In this document: positions 42,687 through 51,354 of the stretch, in pieces | Position numbering within the stretch: the stretch's first letter is position 1 | Layout of the letters: each line of letters begins with the position of its first letter | DNA from: Hymenobacter cellulosivorans | Lineage (GTDB): Bacteria; Bacteroidota; Bacteroidia; Cytophagales; Hymenobacteraceae | Direction of reading: 5' to 3' | Length of the DNA: 64,000 nucleotides | NCBI RefSeq assembly: GCF_022919135.1 | Contig: NZ_CP095049.1 | Location: 1,988,501-2,052,500, forward strand | Program-made: the position numbers and the translations under genes | The notes under the pieces: model-generated | Told to the model about the DNA's origin: nothing | The model's input: the letters and a program-made list of their open reading frames with translations, nothing else | Database searches by the model: none

Positions 42687-43184
42687 TTATAAGTCAATAA
42701 AGCCAGAATCAGGTAAGCCTTGAACAGATTTCTGTCTTTCAGCCATATGAATAATAGTTGCCAATACTTTACGGAAGTCTCTGCCTTTTTTGTCATTGTA
42801 ATCATAACGGTGGCATTCACTATAATAGCGAATAGTTCTACTAGTATTATTTTCCTTAACAGTTAATGTATAATCTTCTCCTGAGGGTATTGCTTTTTCA
42901 GTACACTTAGCAGTTATTGATAGTGGGTAAGCGTAATAATTTATAGAAGACAATACTTGATAAATGCTGTCTATCTGCAGAGGTGTAATATTAATTTTTA
43001 CAGTAGTATCACCGTTAAACTGAATAGATTTAGTATAAGTCTGTGCTTCACGAGTTATCAATATGATGTTATGTTCTTCTGACAGTTGAACAGAAAAATC
43101 TGAAGGCGCATGCTGTTCTGTACTGCAGCTAGTAGTAAATGCGAATAGTAATATGAACAAGGATAGTCTGTAAGTCATCCACAT
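42687..43184 (-). CDS. AT-rich lipoprotein of unknown function
   Basis: The protein has 165 residues with lipobox FTTSC (Cys20). The mature part is beta-rich with Ile, Tyr and Asn-rich strands (EEHNIILITREAQTYTKSIQF), two Cys (AKCTEKA, SECHRYDY) and a C-terminal helix with RKVLATIIHMAERQK. The Cys pair might form a disulfide after export. Base composition is far more AT-rich than all neighbours, which points to recent transfer. No family is recognised. Starts at 43184 or 43178 are both possible. Confidence 0.65.
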   Translation of the reverse strand: MWMTYRLSLFILLFAFTTSCSTEQHAPSDFSVQLSEEHNIILITREAQTYTKSIQFNGDTTVKINITPLQIDSIYQVLSSINYYAYPLSITAKCTEKAIPSGEDYTLTVKENNTSRTIRYYSECHRYDYNDKKGRDFRKVLATIIHMAERQKSVQGLPDSGFIDL

Positions 43185-43198
43185 AATATTTAAAATAA

Positions 43199-43230
43199 AA
43201 CCCCGCGCCGGCCGAAGCCAACGCGGGGTT
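43199..43230 (-). terminator. Terminator of icd
   Basis: Stem AACCCCGCG/CGCGGGGTT around a 14-base GC-rich loop leads into TTATTTTAAA on the minus strand, 27 bp after icd. Confidence 0.85.
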
Positions 43231-43257
43231 ATTACTTATTTGGCTACTGCCAAGCTA

Positions 43258-44523
43258 CTACATCCGGGCGATAATCTCGTCGCCGAACTCCGAGCATTTC
43301 AGCAGGGTAGCGCCTTCCATCAGGCGTTCGAAGTCGTAGGTTACGCGCTTGGCGGCGATGGAAGCTTCGAGACCTTTGTAGATCAGGTCGGCGGCTTCCT
43401 GCCAGCCCAGGTGCTCGAGCATCATGGCGCCGGAGAGAATCACCGAGCCGGGGTTTACCTTATCGAGGCCGGCATACTTGGGAGCCGTGCCGTGGGTAGC
43501 TTCGAAGATGGCGTGGCCGGTCATGTAGTTGATGTTGGCACCGGGCGCAATGCCGATACCGCCTACGATGGCAGCCAGGGCGTCGGAGATATAGTCGCCG
43601 TTCAGGTTCAGGGTCGCAATAACCGAGTACTCGGCGGGGCGGAGCAGGATCTGCTGCAGGAAGGCATCGGCGATGCTGTCCTTAATCAGCAGCTTGCCGC
43701 TTTCCAGGGCCGCCTTCTGCTGGGCATCGGCTACTTCCTGACCCTGCTTGGCTACGATTTTGTCGTACTGGGCCCAGGTGAATACCCGGTCGCCGAACTC
43801 GCGCTCGGCCAGCTCGTAGCCCCAGGTTTTGAAGGCACCCTCGGTGAACTTCATGATGTTGCCTTTGTGCACGATGGTCACCGAAGGCTTCTTGTGGATC
43901 AGGGCGTACTCGATGGCGGCGCGCACGAGGCGCTCGGTGCCTTCCTTCGAAACAGGCTTGATGCCGAACGAGGACGACTCGGGGAAGCGGATTTTCTTCA
44001 CGCCCATCTCGTCCTGCAGGAATTCCAGCATTTTCTGGGCCTGGGGCGTGCCGTTCATGTACTCGATGCCGGCGTAGATGTCTTCGGTGTTCTCGCGGAA
44101 GATCACCATGTCGGTCAGGTTGGGCTGCTTCACGGGCGAAGGCACGCCTTCAAACCAACGCACGGGGCGCAGGCAAGCGTAGAGGTCGAGCTCCTGGCGC
44201 AGGGCCACGTTCAGGGAGCGGATACCACCGCCGACGGGCGTGGTCAGGGGGCCTTTGATGCCCACCAGGTATTCGCGGAAAGCGTCGAGGGTTTCGTTGG
44301 GCAGCCAGTTGCCGGTTTGCTTGAACGACTTCTCGCCCGCCAGCACCTCTTTCCACATCAGCTTGCGCGAGCCACCGTACGCCTTTTCTACCGCCGCGTC
44401 GAATACGCGCACGGAAGCGGCCCAAATGTCCGGACCGGTACCATCGCCCTCAATGAAAGGAATTACGGGTTGGTCGGGCACATTCAGCTTGCCGCCTTTG
44501 ATGGTGATTTTGTTCTCTGCCAT
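43258..44523 (-). CDS. icd: Isocitrate dehydrogenase, NADP-dependent
   Basis: The protein has 421 residues, full length for the E. coli-type homodimeric enzyme. It converts isocitrate to 2-oxoglutarate in the TCA cycle. Motifs are [14 protein letters not shown] at the N-terminus, [13 protein letters not shown] (Ser103, the position phosphorylated in E. coli), [26 protein letters not shown] (catalytic Lys), [13 protein letters not shown] with the metal-binding Asp, and [10 protein letters not shown] for the cofactor. It is monocistronic, with a terminator after it and a REP-like repeat in its upstream region. Confidence 0.96.
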   Translation of the reverse strand: MAENKITIKGGKLNVPDQPVIPFIEGDGTGPDIWAASVRVFDAAVEKAYGGSRKLMWKEVLAGEKSFKQTGNWLPNETLDAFREYLVGIKGPLTTPVGGGIRSLNVALRQELDLYACLRPVRWFEGVPSPVKQPNLTDMVIFRENTEDIYAGIEYMNGTPQAQKMLEFLQDEMGVKKIRFPESSSFGIKPVSKEGTERLVRAAIEYALIHKKPSVTIVHKGNIMKFTEGAFKTWGYELAEREFGDRVFTWAQYDKIVAKQGQEVADAQQKAALESGKLLIKDSIADAFLQQILLRPAEYSVIATLNLNGDYISDALAAIVGGIGIAPGANINYMTGHAIFEATHGTAPKYAGLDKVNPGSVILSGAMMLEHLGWQEAADLIYKGLEASIAAKRVTYDFERLMEGATLLKCSEFGDEIIARM

Positions 44524-44616
44524 TGTTAAAAGTTGTCAGTTGCGAATTGACAGTTATTTGGGGTGTTTAAGTTGTTGTTAGAGGTAATAAACCCGTTTGA
44601 CTTAGCTTCTTAGCCC

Positions 44617-44705
44617 GTCATGCTGAGCTTGCCGAAGCATCTCTACCACAGTAGTGACTAGATTTTACCACAGCGGTAGGGATGCTTCGGCAAGCTCAGC
44701 ATGAC
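44617..44705. repeat. REP/MITE-like inverted repeat between M16 gene and icd
   Basis: Left arm 44617-44647 and right arm 44675-44705 are 31-bp inverted copies with one mismatch, starting GTCATGCTGAGCTTGCCGAA. A 27-base AT-rich spacer separates them. Words of the GCTGAGCTTGCCGAAGCAT type recur in many Bacteroidota intergenic regions, so this is probably a dispersed repeat rather than a terminator. Confidence 0.85.
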
Positions 44706-44731
44706 AGACGAAAAGGCATAACGAATGCTTT

Positions 44732-47700
44732 TTAATAGCCGAAAATCTCTTTCAGCGTGAGTTGCTGGACCTGGCCGTACTTGGCCAGCTCCTTGAAGTT
44801 GAGACGGTCCTTGGAGCCGATTACCAGGATGGTCTGGCTTTGGCCTTTGACTTTGGCTTGCTGAAACTTCTTCAAATCGTCGAAGCTCATGTTCTGGGTT
44901 TGCTCGTACACGTCGCGGCGCAGGTCGTAGTCCAGGCCCAGGCGCTTGGCGCGCTCGTAGCTGAAGAGGATGTCGGACTTGGTGATGCGCTCGGTGGCGA
45001 TGCTGTTGCGGATGCTTTGCTTGGCAATCTGCAGGTTGGCTTCGGCCACGGGCAGGTCGTTGAGCAGGGTTTCCATGCCGGCCATGGCCTCGCCGAGTTT
45101 GTCGCTCTGGGTGCCGATGTAGCTCAGGTTGTAGTTGGAGCGGCCCAGCTTGTCGGCGCTGGCGTAGCGGGAGGAGGCGGAGTAAGCTAGGGCCTTGGAT
45201 TCGCGCAGCTCCTGAAACACGATGCTGCCCATGCCCCCGCCGAAGTACTCGTTGTAGAGGCTCACGGTGGGCACCAGGGCCTTATCGTAGACGTCGCCGC
45301 GGGTCAGGAACAGGATTTCGGCCTGCACCATGTTGTAGTCGACCCAGTACACCTTACGGTCTTTGAGCGGCTGCTCGGCAAAGTCCTTATTGGCGGGAAC
45401 AGGCGTAAGCTTGGTGGGGGTGCGGTGGTAAGCGTTAAGAACAGTCACCACACCAGCCGAGTTTTCGGTCTGACCAGCGTTACTTCCATCACTCTTGACA
45501 GTAACGGTTTGTTGTCCTTCCGTACGACGCGGGCCATAATACAGCACCCGGTGCTGGTAGCTGGTCAGCTTTTTGGTCAGAGCCGTGAGGTCATTGGGCT
45601 TCAGGGCCTTAAGCTCTTTCTCGCTCAGCTGGCTAGTAAAGGGGTTTTTAGGGCCGTACTTGGCGTAATTCAGCATGGCCTGGGACAGGATAACCTGCTT
45701 ATTCAGCTTGGCATCCTTGCGGGCCTTGAGTACGCCATCCACCATATCCTTTAGGGCTTTGGCGTCGGGCTTGGGGTTAGCCAGCAGGCTTTCAAAGAGC
45801 TGCAGGGCCGGCTCGAAGTTGCTGTCGAGGCCACCGAGGCTGACGTAGACCCGGTCCTGCCCGCTGCTCACGCCGAAGGAGCAGCCCAGCTTGTAGAACT
45901 CCTGCTGCAGTTGGGCCGCCGAGAACTTATCGGTGCCCAGGTACTGGAGGTAGTCGGCGGCCAGGCCCAGCTTGGGGTCGTTATTGGTGCCCAGGTCTAG
46001 GATGTAGTACAGGTTGAACAGCTCGTTTTCGGTGTTCTTGGTGTAGTACACCGGAATGCCCGAGGCAAGCTTAGTTTCCTGAATGTCCTTTTTATAGTCG
46101 ACAAATACCGGCTGCAGCTCGGGGCTGGGCTTGCTCACCACTTCCTTATAGAAGCTGGAGGCTACTTCGCGGTTGACAGGCACCGGGGTAATGGCGGGCT
46201 TCACCACTTTGGGCGTGCTCGTGTCCTTGCCGGTTTTCTTGTAAATCAGCGCGTAGCCGGGGCCGTAGTACTGGTTGGCTACGCGCAGCACCTCGGCTTT
46301 GGTGATTTTGCCGAAGTCCTCGTACTGCTGCAACACGTCCTTCCAGCTCTGGCGCGAGACAAACGCGGCCACGAAGGCGCCGGCGCGGGCCTCGTTGCTT
46401 TCGTAGCTGCGGGTGCGCTGCAGCTTCTCGTTGTTGATGATGGCCGGAATCAGCCAGTCGGGGAAGTTGCCCTTCTTCACCAGCTCCAGCTGACTCAGCA
46501 GCAGGTCGCGCACCTGGGGCAGGGTCTGGCCCTGGCGCGGGGTGGCGTAAAGCACGTGCGACGAGTAGTCGTTGTTGATGTCGGTGAACGAGGCGGCTTG
46601 CAACACGCGCTGCTGCTGGTTCAGGTTCAAATCAATCAGGCCGGCCTGTCCGTTGGTCAGGATCTTGTCGATCATGCGCAGCACCAGGGCATCATGGGTG
46701 GCCGCGCCGGGGAAGCGGAAGCCGAGCATCACGTTTTCGGCATCGGGGCCCACCACTTCTTTTACTACGGGAGCCGTAATGGCGTCCTCTTGGGCGGGCG
46801 AGAAGGCCGGTACCGGCTTGCTCTGCAGCTTGCCGAAGTACTGGTCGATGATGCGGATGGTCTGGTCGTAGTCCAAATCCCCGCTCAGGCACAGGGCCAC
46901 GTTGTTGGGCACGTAGTACTGGCCGAAATACTTCTTGATTTCGGTAATCGAAGGGTTTTGCAGGTGCTGAATGGTCCCGATGGTGGTCTGAGTGCCGTAC
47001 TCGTGCTTACGGTACAGGCTGGCGTTCAGCGCCTCGTATTCCTTGCTGAAGTCGTTGTCTAGCCCGCGGTTTTTCTCCTCGTACACGGCTTCCAGCTCGG
47101 TGTGAAACAGGCGGGGTACCAGTTCGCCCAGCCGCTCACTTTGAATGGCGGCCCACTTCTCAATCTGGTTCGAGGGAATATCTTCCTGATACACCGTCTG
47201 CTCCACCGAAGTATAGGCGTTGGAGCCCTTCGAGCCGATGGCGCCCATCACCTTGTCGTACTCGTTGGCCACGGCGTACTTGGCCGCCACGCTCGAAATC
47301 GAGTCAATCTGGTGGTAGAGTTTCTTGCGCTCCGCCGGGTCAGTTTTCGAGCGGTAGACCTCGTAGAGGGCCTCAATCTTATCCAGCTCGGGCTTTTCGG
47401 CGGCCCAGTTCTGGGTGCCCAGGCGGGAAGTGCCCTTGAACACCATGTGTTCGAGGTAGTGGGCCAGGCCGGTGGCAGTGTGCGGGTCATTTTTGGAGCC
47501 AGCGCGCACGGCCAGGTAGGTCTGAATGCGCGGGGCATCATCGTAGTCCGAGAGGTAGACCGTCAGGCCGTTGTCGAGGGTGTAGATGCGGGCCTTAAGC
47601 GGGTCACCTTCGACAGTTTCGTACTTATATTCTTTCTGCTGAGCCGGGGCCATTGGGGTCGGAGCAGTGGTAGCCGCTGCGGTGGCGGCCGGCTTGCTCG

Positions 47701-47767
47701 TCTGGCACTGGGTGGTGAGCCCAAGCGCCGCAATGGCTGGAAAAAGAAGCAGAAAGGGTTTTTTCAC
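44732..47767 (-). CDS. M16 family zinc metallopeptidase, two-domain
   Basis: The protein has 1011 residues with a start at GTG 47767, which gives MKKPFLLLFPAIAALGLTTQC, an exported signal with a lipobox-like Cys21. The N-terminal half has the inverted zinc motif HYLEH (His103, Glu106, His107) within ATGLAHYLEHMVFKG, and the distal Glu region EAVYEEKNRGLDNDF. The C-terminal half repeats the M16 fold without zinc ligands but with the substrate-binding EYFGGGMGSIVFQELRE. Such peptidases degrade peptides in the periplasm or at the membrane. ORF length beyond GTG (to 47833) lacks family features. Confidence 0.9.
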   Translation of the reverse strand: MKKPFLLLFPAIAALGLTTQCQTSKPAATAAATTAPTPMAPAQQKEYKYETVEGDPLKARIYTLDNGLTVYLSDYDDAPRIQTYLAVRAGSKNDPHTATGLAHYLEHMVFKGTSRLGTQNWAAEKPELDKIEALYEVYRSKTDPAERKKLYHQIDSISSVAAKYAVANEYDKVMGAIGSKGSNAYTSVEQTVYQEDIPSNQIEKWAAIQSERLGELVPRLFHTELEAVYEEKNRGLDNDFSKEYEALNASLYRKHEYGTQTTIGTIQHLQNPSITEIKKYFGQYYVPNNVALCLSGDLDYDQTIRIIDQYFGKLQSKPVPAFSPAQEDAITAPVVKEVVGPDAENVMLGFRFPGAATHDALVLRMIDKILTNGQAGLIDLNLNQQQRVLQAASFTDINNDYSSHVLYATPRQGQTLPQVRDLLLSQLELVKKGNFPDWLIPAIINNEKLQRTRSYESNEARAGAFVAAFVSRQSWKDVLQQYEDFGKITKAEVLRVANQYYGPGYALIYKKTGKDTSTPKVVKPAITPVPVNREVASSFYKEVVSKPSPELQPVFVDYKKDIQETKLASGIPVYYTKNTENELFNLYYILDLGTNNDPKLGLAADYLQYLGTDKFSAAQLQQEFYKLGCSFGVSSGQDRVYVSLGGLDSNFEPALQLFESLLANPKPDAKALKDMVDGVLKARKDAKLNKQVILSQAMLNYAKYGPKNPFTSQLSEKELKALKPNDLTALTKKLTSYQHRVLYYGPRRTEGQQTVTVKSDGSNAGQTENSAGVVTVLNAYHRTPTKLTPVPANKDFAEQPLKDRKVYWVDYNMVQAEILFLTRGDVYDKALVPTVSLYNEYFGGGMGSIVFQELRESKALAYSASSRYASADKLGRSNYNLSYIGTQSDKLGEAMAGMETLLNDLPVAEANLQIAKQSIRNSIATERITKSDILFSYERAKRLGLDYDLRRDVYEQTQNMSFDDLKKFQQAKVKGQSQTILVIGSKDRLNFKELAKYGQVQQLTLKEIFGY

Positions 47768-48024
47768 GAAATTCCCAGGGCAGAAAGCGAGGCGTAAGGA
47801 CAAGGTTTCAAAGATAGGCGGCCGGTATTGCAATTAAAAATACAATGCGCTATTGGATTGATTATGAGCGGTTTTTAAGTTGGGCGCAAAGTCCGGAATA
47901 ATTAGTATGTAAGGACGCCTAGTTTTGGGTAGTAAGCAGCAAGCCAATGACTGGCCGTGCGCGGGGCTCGGCGGCCGCGGCGGCGGCTAGGGCGGTAAGT
48001 CAGGGCGAAACAGGCTAAAATGCT

Positions 48025-48109
48025 AGTAGCGCGAACGTTGCAGTTCGCGTGCCGAAACGACATCCGTAGAAACGGCGCGGGGCACGCGAACTACAACGTT
48101 TGCGCTACT
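48025..48109. repeat. REP/MITE-like inverted repeat upstream of the M16 gene
   Basis: Arms 48025-48053 (AGTAGCGCGAACGTTGCAGT...) and 48081-48109 are 29-bp inverted copies with two mismatches and a 27-base spacer. Arm and spacer lengths are close to those of the repeat at 44617 though the sequence differs. The rest of 47768-48128 has no gene. Confidence 0.85.
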
Positions 48110-48128
48110 TATTACTGGCAGCAACCTA

Positions 48129-50267
48129 TTAGTCGGTATCCAGGCCCAGGCGTTGCTTCATGGTGAGCAGCACCGGGAATTTCTCGGAGAGGTACTCGAA
48201 TTTATCGGCCGAGGTGTAGAGCATGCGGCCGGTGGGTGCTTTTTCGGCTAACACCACCTGCACGTTGAGGTGGCGGTAGCCGGTGCGGCGGCGCAGTTCG
48301 GTGAGCAGCTCCGCGCGGAAATCGTTGAATTGGTCGAGCTGTACGGGGTTGTCGACGGTGAGGTGCACCACGTGGTGCTCGTCGACCAGAATAGGCCGGT
48401 TGAGCAGCACGTACTCCGTCATGCGCTCCGCCCTTCTCGACTCCTTGATTTCGTTCCAGACCTGGAGCAGCTTTTCCTCGTCGATGGGCGGTAAGCCTGT
48501 GACTGGGCCCGTAACTTCTTCCTCCACCACGGCCGGGCCGGCCTGACTGGCCGAAACCTGCTGGGCTACCTGGGCCTTGAGGTCCTTGAGGCTGGGAATA
48601 AGCTTGGCCGCGGGGCTCAGGGGCTTGAGCATGGGCGCGATGCGGCGCGGGCCCTCCGGCTCGTGACCTTCAAAGCTCGGCGCCCCGATTTCCACGTGCG
48701 GGCTGGTGTCACGGAACTGCCGCACGGGCTCCACCACCTCCGGCTCCTCGATACTGGGCGTGTCGTGCAGCTCCTCAATGCCGCTTTCGATGGGTACAAT
48801 TGGCTCCGGGTCGGCGGGGGCCGTCACGACGGGCGGGGCTACGGTAACCGAAACCGGGGCAGGGGGCGTAGTTTGGGTAATAGTAGCCGCTACGGCCTGG
48901 GGCGCACCGTTCACGGCTGGCGCAGGCGTACCGTTTACCGCCGACGCAGCTCCGTTTGTGGCGGGAGCCGGCGCGGCTGAGCTATTCGGGCTCGGCGCAA
49001 CGGGCGCTACACTAGTTTTTTTTTTAGCCTCGCCGTTGGACGAAGGAGCCATTTCGCGGGCAAACTGCACCGCCCCGTTGAGGTAGGCCAGCTTCATGAG
49101 CATGAGCTCCACGTGGAGGCGCTGGTTTTTGGCCTGCTTAAATTCCCGGTCGCACTGGCTTACCAGGTTCAGAGCCGAGAGCAGAAAGGCCAGGGGCGCG
49201 GCCTGGGCCTGCTGCACGTAGCGGGCCCGGATGCCTTCCGACACTTCCAGCAGCTGCACCGTCACTTGGTCTTTGCACACGAGCAGGCCGCGCAGATGCT
49301 CGGCAGCACCCACCACGAAGTTGTGCAGGTCGAAGCCGTTCTGGACTACCTCATCCAGCAAGAGCAGGGTCTGGGACAGGTCTTCGCGCAGCAAAGCGTC
49401 GATGAGGCGGAAGTAGTACTCGTAGTCGAGGATGTGCAGGTTCTGCACCACATCCTTGTAGGTCAGATTGTGGCCCGAGAAGGTCACCATCTGGTCGAAC
49501 ATGCTTAGCGCGTCGCGCAGGCCGCCGTCGGCTTTCTGGGCCAGCAGGTGCAGAGCGTCGTCTTCGGCCTGAATTTTCTCCTGGGTAGCTACGTGGCGCA
49601 GGTGCCCGCGAATGTCCTCGACCCGAATCCGGTTGAAGTCGAAAATCTGGCAGCGCGACAGAATCGTGGGGATAATCTTGTGGCGCTCGGTGGTGGCCAG
49701 AATGAAAATGGCGTAGGACGGCGGCTCTTCCAGGGTCTTCAGAAAGGCGTTGAAGGCCGCGTTAGACAGCATGTGCACCTCGTCGATAATGTAGACCTTG
49801 AAGCGGCCCTGCTGGGGAGCATAGCGCACTTGCTCCACCAGGCTGCGGATGTCTTCCACCGAGTTGTTGGAAGCGGCATCCAGCTCGTGCACGTTAAACG
49901 AGGCGTTTTCCTGGAAGGCCCGGCAGGAAGGGCACTGCCCGCAGGCTTCGAGCTCAAACGGGGTATTGTCCGGGTCCGCAGCTTTCTGCAATGCGGCGGG
50001 CACCAGCTCGGGCTGGGTGCGCAGCAGCTCCGACACGGGCCGGCCCTGACGCACGTGCTGCTCCACAAACTCGCAGTTAATAGTCTTGGCCAGAATCCGG
50101 GCGCAGGTGGTTTTGCCCACGCCCCGGGGGCCGCAAAACAAGAAGGCCTGGGCCAGATGCTTGCTGGTAATGGCATTCTGCAGCGTGGTAGTCACGTGCT
50201 GCTGGCCCACCACGCTTCTGAACGTGGCAGGACGATATTTACGGGCCGAAACGACGAAATTTTCCAT
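48129..50267 (-). CDS. dnaX: DNA polymerase III subunit gamma/tau
   Basis: The protein has 712 residues from ATG 50267. AAA+ clamp-loader motifs are complete: Walker A GPRGVGKT (46-53), zinc-binding Cys65, Cys109, Cys112 and Cys115 (CGQCPSC), Walker B with DEVHML (152-157), and the sensor/arginine-finger region ILSRCQIF. Domain III ends near 370. A long Pro/Ala/Thr-rich linker follows (about 400-590), then a C-terminal region of about 120 residues in the tau position. It loads the sliding clamp and links polymerases at the fork. I see no slippery A-run shift site typical of E. coli. Confidence 0.95.
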   Translation of the reverse strand: MENFVVSARKYRPATFRSVVGQQHVTTTLQNAITSKHLAQAFLFCGPRGVGKTTCARILAKTINCEFVEQHVRQGRPVSELLRTQPELVPAALQKAADPDNTPFELEACGQCPSCRAFQENASFNVHELDAASNNSVEDIRSLVEQVRYAPQQGRFKVYIIDEVHMLSNAAFNAFLKTLEEPPSYAIFILATTERHKIIPTILSRCQIFDFNRIRVEDIRGHLRHVATQEKIQAEDDALHLLAQKADGGLRDALSMFDQMVTFSGHNLTYKDVVQNLHILDYEYYFRLIDALLREDLSQTLLLLDEVVQNGFDLHNFVVGAAEHLRGLLVCKDQVTVQLLEVSEGIRARYVQQAQAAPLAFLLSALNLVSQCDREFKQAKNQRLHVELMLMKLAYLNGAVQFAREMAPSSNGEAKKKTSVAPVAPSPNSSAAPAPATNGAASAVNGTPAPAVNGAPQAVAATITQTTPPAPVSVTVAPPVVTAPADPEPIVPIESGIEELHDTPSIEEPEVVEPVRQFRDTSPHVEIGAPSFEGHEPEGPRRIAPMLKPLSPAAKLIPSLKDLKAQVAQQVSASQAGPAVVEEEVTGPVTGLPPIDEEKLLQVWNEIKESRRAERMTEYVLLNRPILVDEHHVVHLTVDNPVQLDQFNDFRAELLTELRRRTGYRHLNVQVVLAEKAPTGRMLYTSADKFEYLSEKFPVLLTMKQRLGLDTD

Positions 50268-50326
50268 ACTCCTTCCTGCAAAGATACCCCGAAAAGACGG
50301 GCTTTGGAAAGTTTGCAAAGAGCATT

Positions 50327-51094
50327 TCAGCCGGCCACGCCCAGCACCTTACACAAGGCTGCCGTTCGGTTATCTACCTCCAGTTTAACATAGATGTTCT
50401 GCAAATGATTCTGCACCGTGCGGGGGCTGATGCTCAGGCACCGACTGATTTCCTTGTCGCTCAGGCCCTGGCGCAGGTAGCCCAGGAGTTCGGCTTCGCG
50501 GGGCGTTAAATGGTTCAGTAGAAGCGGGCTGTTGGGAGGTAGTGCAGGAGGAGAGGCTACAGTTTGAGCCTGTCGCACGGCCTGCTGGAAGTGGGGCACC
50601 AGCAGCGTGAGTAGGTAACGGTCGGCCTCGCTAAACTCCCGGCCAGCCCGGTTGAGGGTGCAGGTAATCCAGCCGTATTCCACCACGGGCAGCCCCACAA
50701 TCAGTTCCCGCAGGGGCAGGCCGGTTGGTTGGTAAAACTCCTGATACAGCGTTGAATTGCGAAACTTCTGGGTTGGCCGAAAGTCACTGGTGCGCAAGGC
50801 TTCCGGACGCCGCTCTATAATAAGGCTCTGGAAGAGCGGATGCTCGGGCAACAACTGGCGCAGGGTTTCGAAGTCAGGCAGGGAAAACCGCTGGGCCGGG
50901 TAATACCCCAGGTTTACCATGCTGCTGGTCTGGTCGAAGCCGTCGATACTAACAATTTCGGCACTGAGGGCTGCGGCTGTGGCCTGGGCTAGTCGTGTAA
51001 ACACCGGCCCGGCCTCAGTGGCATACACCAGCAGAATAGCCTGCTGCAGGCACTGCAGTTCCGCGGGGCGCAGATAGGTGGGAGAAAGAGCCAT
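50327..51094 (-). CDS. LuxR-type transcriptional regulator
   Basis: The protein has 255 residues. The N-terminal part (about 1-175) looks like an autoinducer-binding or GAF-like sensor: FDQTSSMVNLGYYPAQRF and LREPLIVGLPVVEYG-like beta strands. The C-terminal GerE/LuxR helix-turn-helix is clear: LTPREAELLGYLRQGLSDKEIS, then SPRTVQNHLQNIYVKLEVDNRTAAL. No phosphorylation site is seen. It is divergent from the large HTCS; the 260-bp gap 51095-51354 probably holds both promoters. Its target is unknown. Confidence 0.85.
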   Translation of the reverse strand: MALSPTYLRPAELQCLQQAILLVYATEAGPVFTRLAQATAAALSAEIVSIDGFDQTSSMVNLGYYPAQRFSLPDFETLRQLLPEHPLFQSLIIERRPEALRTSDFRPTQKFRNSTLYQEFYQPTGLPLRELIVGLPVVEYGWITCTLNRAGREFSEADRYLLTLLVPHFQQAVRQAQTVASPPALPPNSPLLLNHLTPREAELLGYLRQGLSDKEISRCLSISPRTVQNHLQNIYVKLEVDNRTAALCKVLGVAG

Positions 51095-51354
51095 CAGAAT
51101 AGCGGCAATACGAGACGTTAATGCAAAGCGGCAGGTTGATTGTGTACGAGCTAAACTACCAACCCGAGCATATAGTAACTAGGTAATATTACTCATTTAT
51201 CCCGACTTGTCAGCGCGTAGCTTGCGGCAGCCCCCGAAAGTAGATTGGTAGTGTACATCATTATGTGATTGAAGTAGATACGCTTTCAGGCTACACTTGA
51301 AGGGACGAATACAGCCTGGTTTTTTCACCGACTGCCGCTTGGCTTTTCTGCTCT

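Noticed and set aside
43240..44529. 429-residue + strand frame opposite icd
   Set aside because: icd is unmistakable on the minus strand and no function is visible in the antisense frame.
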